Shown one piece after another: positions 63,109 to 64,000 of a DNA stretch of 64,000 bases. Where the stretch lies: positions 1 through 64,000 of the forward strand of contig NZ_JAGSOG010000014.1 in NCBI RefSeq assembly GCF_018139695.1. Direction: 5' to 3'. Position numbers and translations under genes: made by a program. Source of the stretch: Actinospica durhamensis. Its GTDB lineage: Bacteria > Actinomycetota > Actinomycetes > Streptomycetales > Catenulisporaceae. The stretch's first letter is position 1; each line of letters starts with the position of its first letter. Below the pieces are notes generated by a model. It saw only the letters and a program-made list of their open reading frames with translations. It made no database searches and was not told the origin of the DNA.

Positions 63109-63732
63109 CTATCGCCGCATCGAGCGCAGAGCGGCCCGCAGCAGCACCGGCAGTTGCGGGCTCTCGCCCCTGGCCTCGGCCTCGGCCGCGAGCGGTTCGA
63201 CCTCGGCGAGCGCGCCCTCGGCGTCACGGGCGGTCCAGCCGAGCCCGGTCAGCGCCTCGAGCAGCTGGCCGCGCCACGGGGTGACGCCCGGGGCCGCCTC
63301 GCCCTCGCGGCTGGCCGGGACCTTGCCGGTCGGCTCGCCGAGCCGGCCCTTGAGCTCGATCAGCAGCTTCTGCGCGCCCTTGGGCCCGATCCCCGGCACG
63401 AGGGTGAGGGCCTTGAGATCCTGGGTGGCGAAGACGGTGCGCAGCGTGTCCGGGCGGTGGGTGGCGAGCATGGCCATGGCCACGCGCGGGCCGACGCCGC
63501 TGGCCGTCTGCGCCACCTCGAACACCACCCGCTCGTCCTCGGTGCCGAAGCCGTAGAGGGTGAGCGAGTCCTCCCGCACCACGAGGCTGGTGTGCAGGCG
63601 GGCGGACTGACCGACCGTCAGCCCGGCGAGCGTGTCCGGATTGCAGTGCACCAGCAGGCCCACCCCGCCCACGAGCACGACCGCGCCCTCCGGGCCGGCC
63701 GTGACGACCTCGCCCTCGACAAAGCTGATCAC
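63109..63732 (-). CDS. ruvA: Holliday junction DNA helicase subunit RuvA
   Basis: The 207-residue junction-binding protein has an N-terminal OB-fold ([18 protein letters not shown]), two helix-hairpin-helix motifs ([13 protein letters not shown] and [16 protein letters not shown]) and a C-terminal RuvB-binding three-helix domain. I start it at the GTG at 63732, which has an aggtgagg SD and gives the typical VISFVEG beginning. A GTG at 63753 would add seven residues and overlap ruvC. The gap to the ruvC stop is seven bases. Confidence 0.95.
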   Translation of the reverse strand: MISFVEGEVVTAGPEGAVVLVGGVGLLVHCNPDTLAGLTVGQSARLHTSLVVREDSLTLYGFGTEDERVVFEVAQTASGVGPRVAMAMLATHRPDTLRTVFATQDLKALTLVPGIGPKGAQKLLIELKGRLGEPTGKVPASREGEAAPGVTPWRGQLLEALTGLGWTARDAEGALAEVEPLAAEAEARGESPQLPVLLRAALRSMRR

Positions 63733-63739
63733 TCGCGCC

Positions 63740-64000
63740 TCACCTGAATCCACTCCCGCGTCCGCGCCCGCGAACCCTGTGCAGGGGAACGCTACCGGAC
63801 GGCGCCGACAAGCCCCGCTTTTCCAGGGCCTCGGCGATCCGATCGGCCGCGCCGCCGCGCCAGACGTGGCAGATGGCCAGGGCCAGCGCGTCGGTGGCGT
63901 CCACCGGTTTGGGTGCCTCGCTGAGTTTGAGGATCCTGACGACCATCGCGGCGACCTGTTCCTTCTGCGCCCGCCCGTCGCCGCTCACCGCCGCCTTGAC
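63740..64000 (-). CDS. ruvC: Crossover junction endodeoxyribonuclease RuvC, C-terminal part
   Basis: The gene is cut by the window edge; about 86 C-terminal residues are visible. [15 protein letters not shown] and [12 protein letters not shown] are the RuvC landmarks, the latter carrying the catalytic Asp residues. It is the first gene of ruvC-ruvA-ruvB. Confidence 0.93.
   Translation of the reverse strand, partial: VKAAVSGDGRAQKEQVAAMVVRILKLSEAPKPVDATDALALAICHVWRGGAADRIAEALEKRGLSAPSGSVPLHRVRGRGRGSGFR

Overview
The window is about 72% GC by eye and carries a gene set typical of a filamentous actinomycete: ROK and ECF41 regulators, an Eis-type acetyltransferase, GtrA, DUF349, a D117-type MurA, many GTG/TTG starts and repeated ATGA/GTGA start-stop overlaps. 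The order alaS-ruvX-mltG-aroE on one side and aspS-hisS-MBL-PPIase-DUF349-relA-apt-secF-secD-yajC-ruvB-ruvA-ruvC on the other is, from memory, the conserved backbone seen in Streptomyces and relatives. Nothing here fixes the genus; Streptomycetales or Catenulisporales are plausible. I saw no tRNA, rRNA, insertion sequence, prophage or CRISPR array.

Layout. (1) 1-2851: a DUF62 SAM hydrolase and an orphan two-domain protein, separated by a three-copy palindromic element. (2) 2852-10003, minus: DUF948, DUF6167, alaS, ruvX, mltG, aroE, i.e. translation, Holliday-junction/16S maturation, septal peptidoglycan cleavage and shikimate synthesis. (3) 10186-19103: a pseudokinase, GNATs, MFS and Pr6Pr membrane proteins, rarA, a MurA with Asp at the catalytic Cys position, and a HipA-like kinase coupled to DUF3037. 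(4) 19270-25693: a secreted GH53 galactanase with a LacI-type operator, an ECF41 sigma factor with its likely target FAD oxidoreductase, a membrane sulfite-oxidase-like molybdoenzyme and a HAD phosphatase. (5) 26048-35590: a sugar-uptake locus of ROK regulator, GH4 glycosidase, BadF-type sugar kinase and a complete five-gene ABC importer, with matching ROK-type operators in front of the regulator and the importer. (6) 35697-40469, minus: three genes encoding a PD-(D/E)XK nuclease with an iron-sulfur-type cysteine set, a protein of unknown function and a UPF1-like SF1B helicase. Together these look like a Dna2 enzyme split over an operon, and I regard this as the most interesting system in the window. 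(7) 40687-47894: a copper-storage-like Cys-rich protein, DUF5709, a P450, a D-2-hydroxyacid dehydrogenase, an Eis-like GNAT, MFS and GtrA. (8) 47994-64000: the second backbone block, from aspS to a truncated ruvC.

How parts work together. The carbohydrate genes suggest a soil saprophyte: galactan is cut outside the cell, oligosaccharides are imported by ABC uptake, and GH4 plus the BadF kinase feed hexose phosphates into metabolism under ROK control. The backbone genes supply aminoacyl-tRNAs, the stringent response (relA), protein export (yajC-secDF) and recombination (ruvCAB, rarA). Tandem minisatellite-like repeats of 15 and 30 bp occupy two intergenic gaps in the accessory region.
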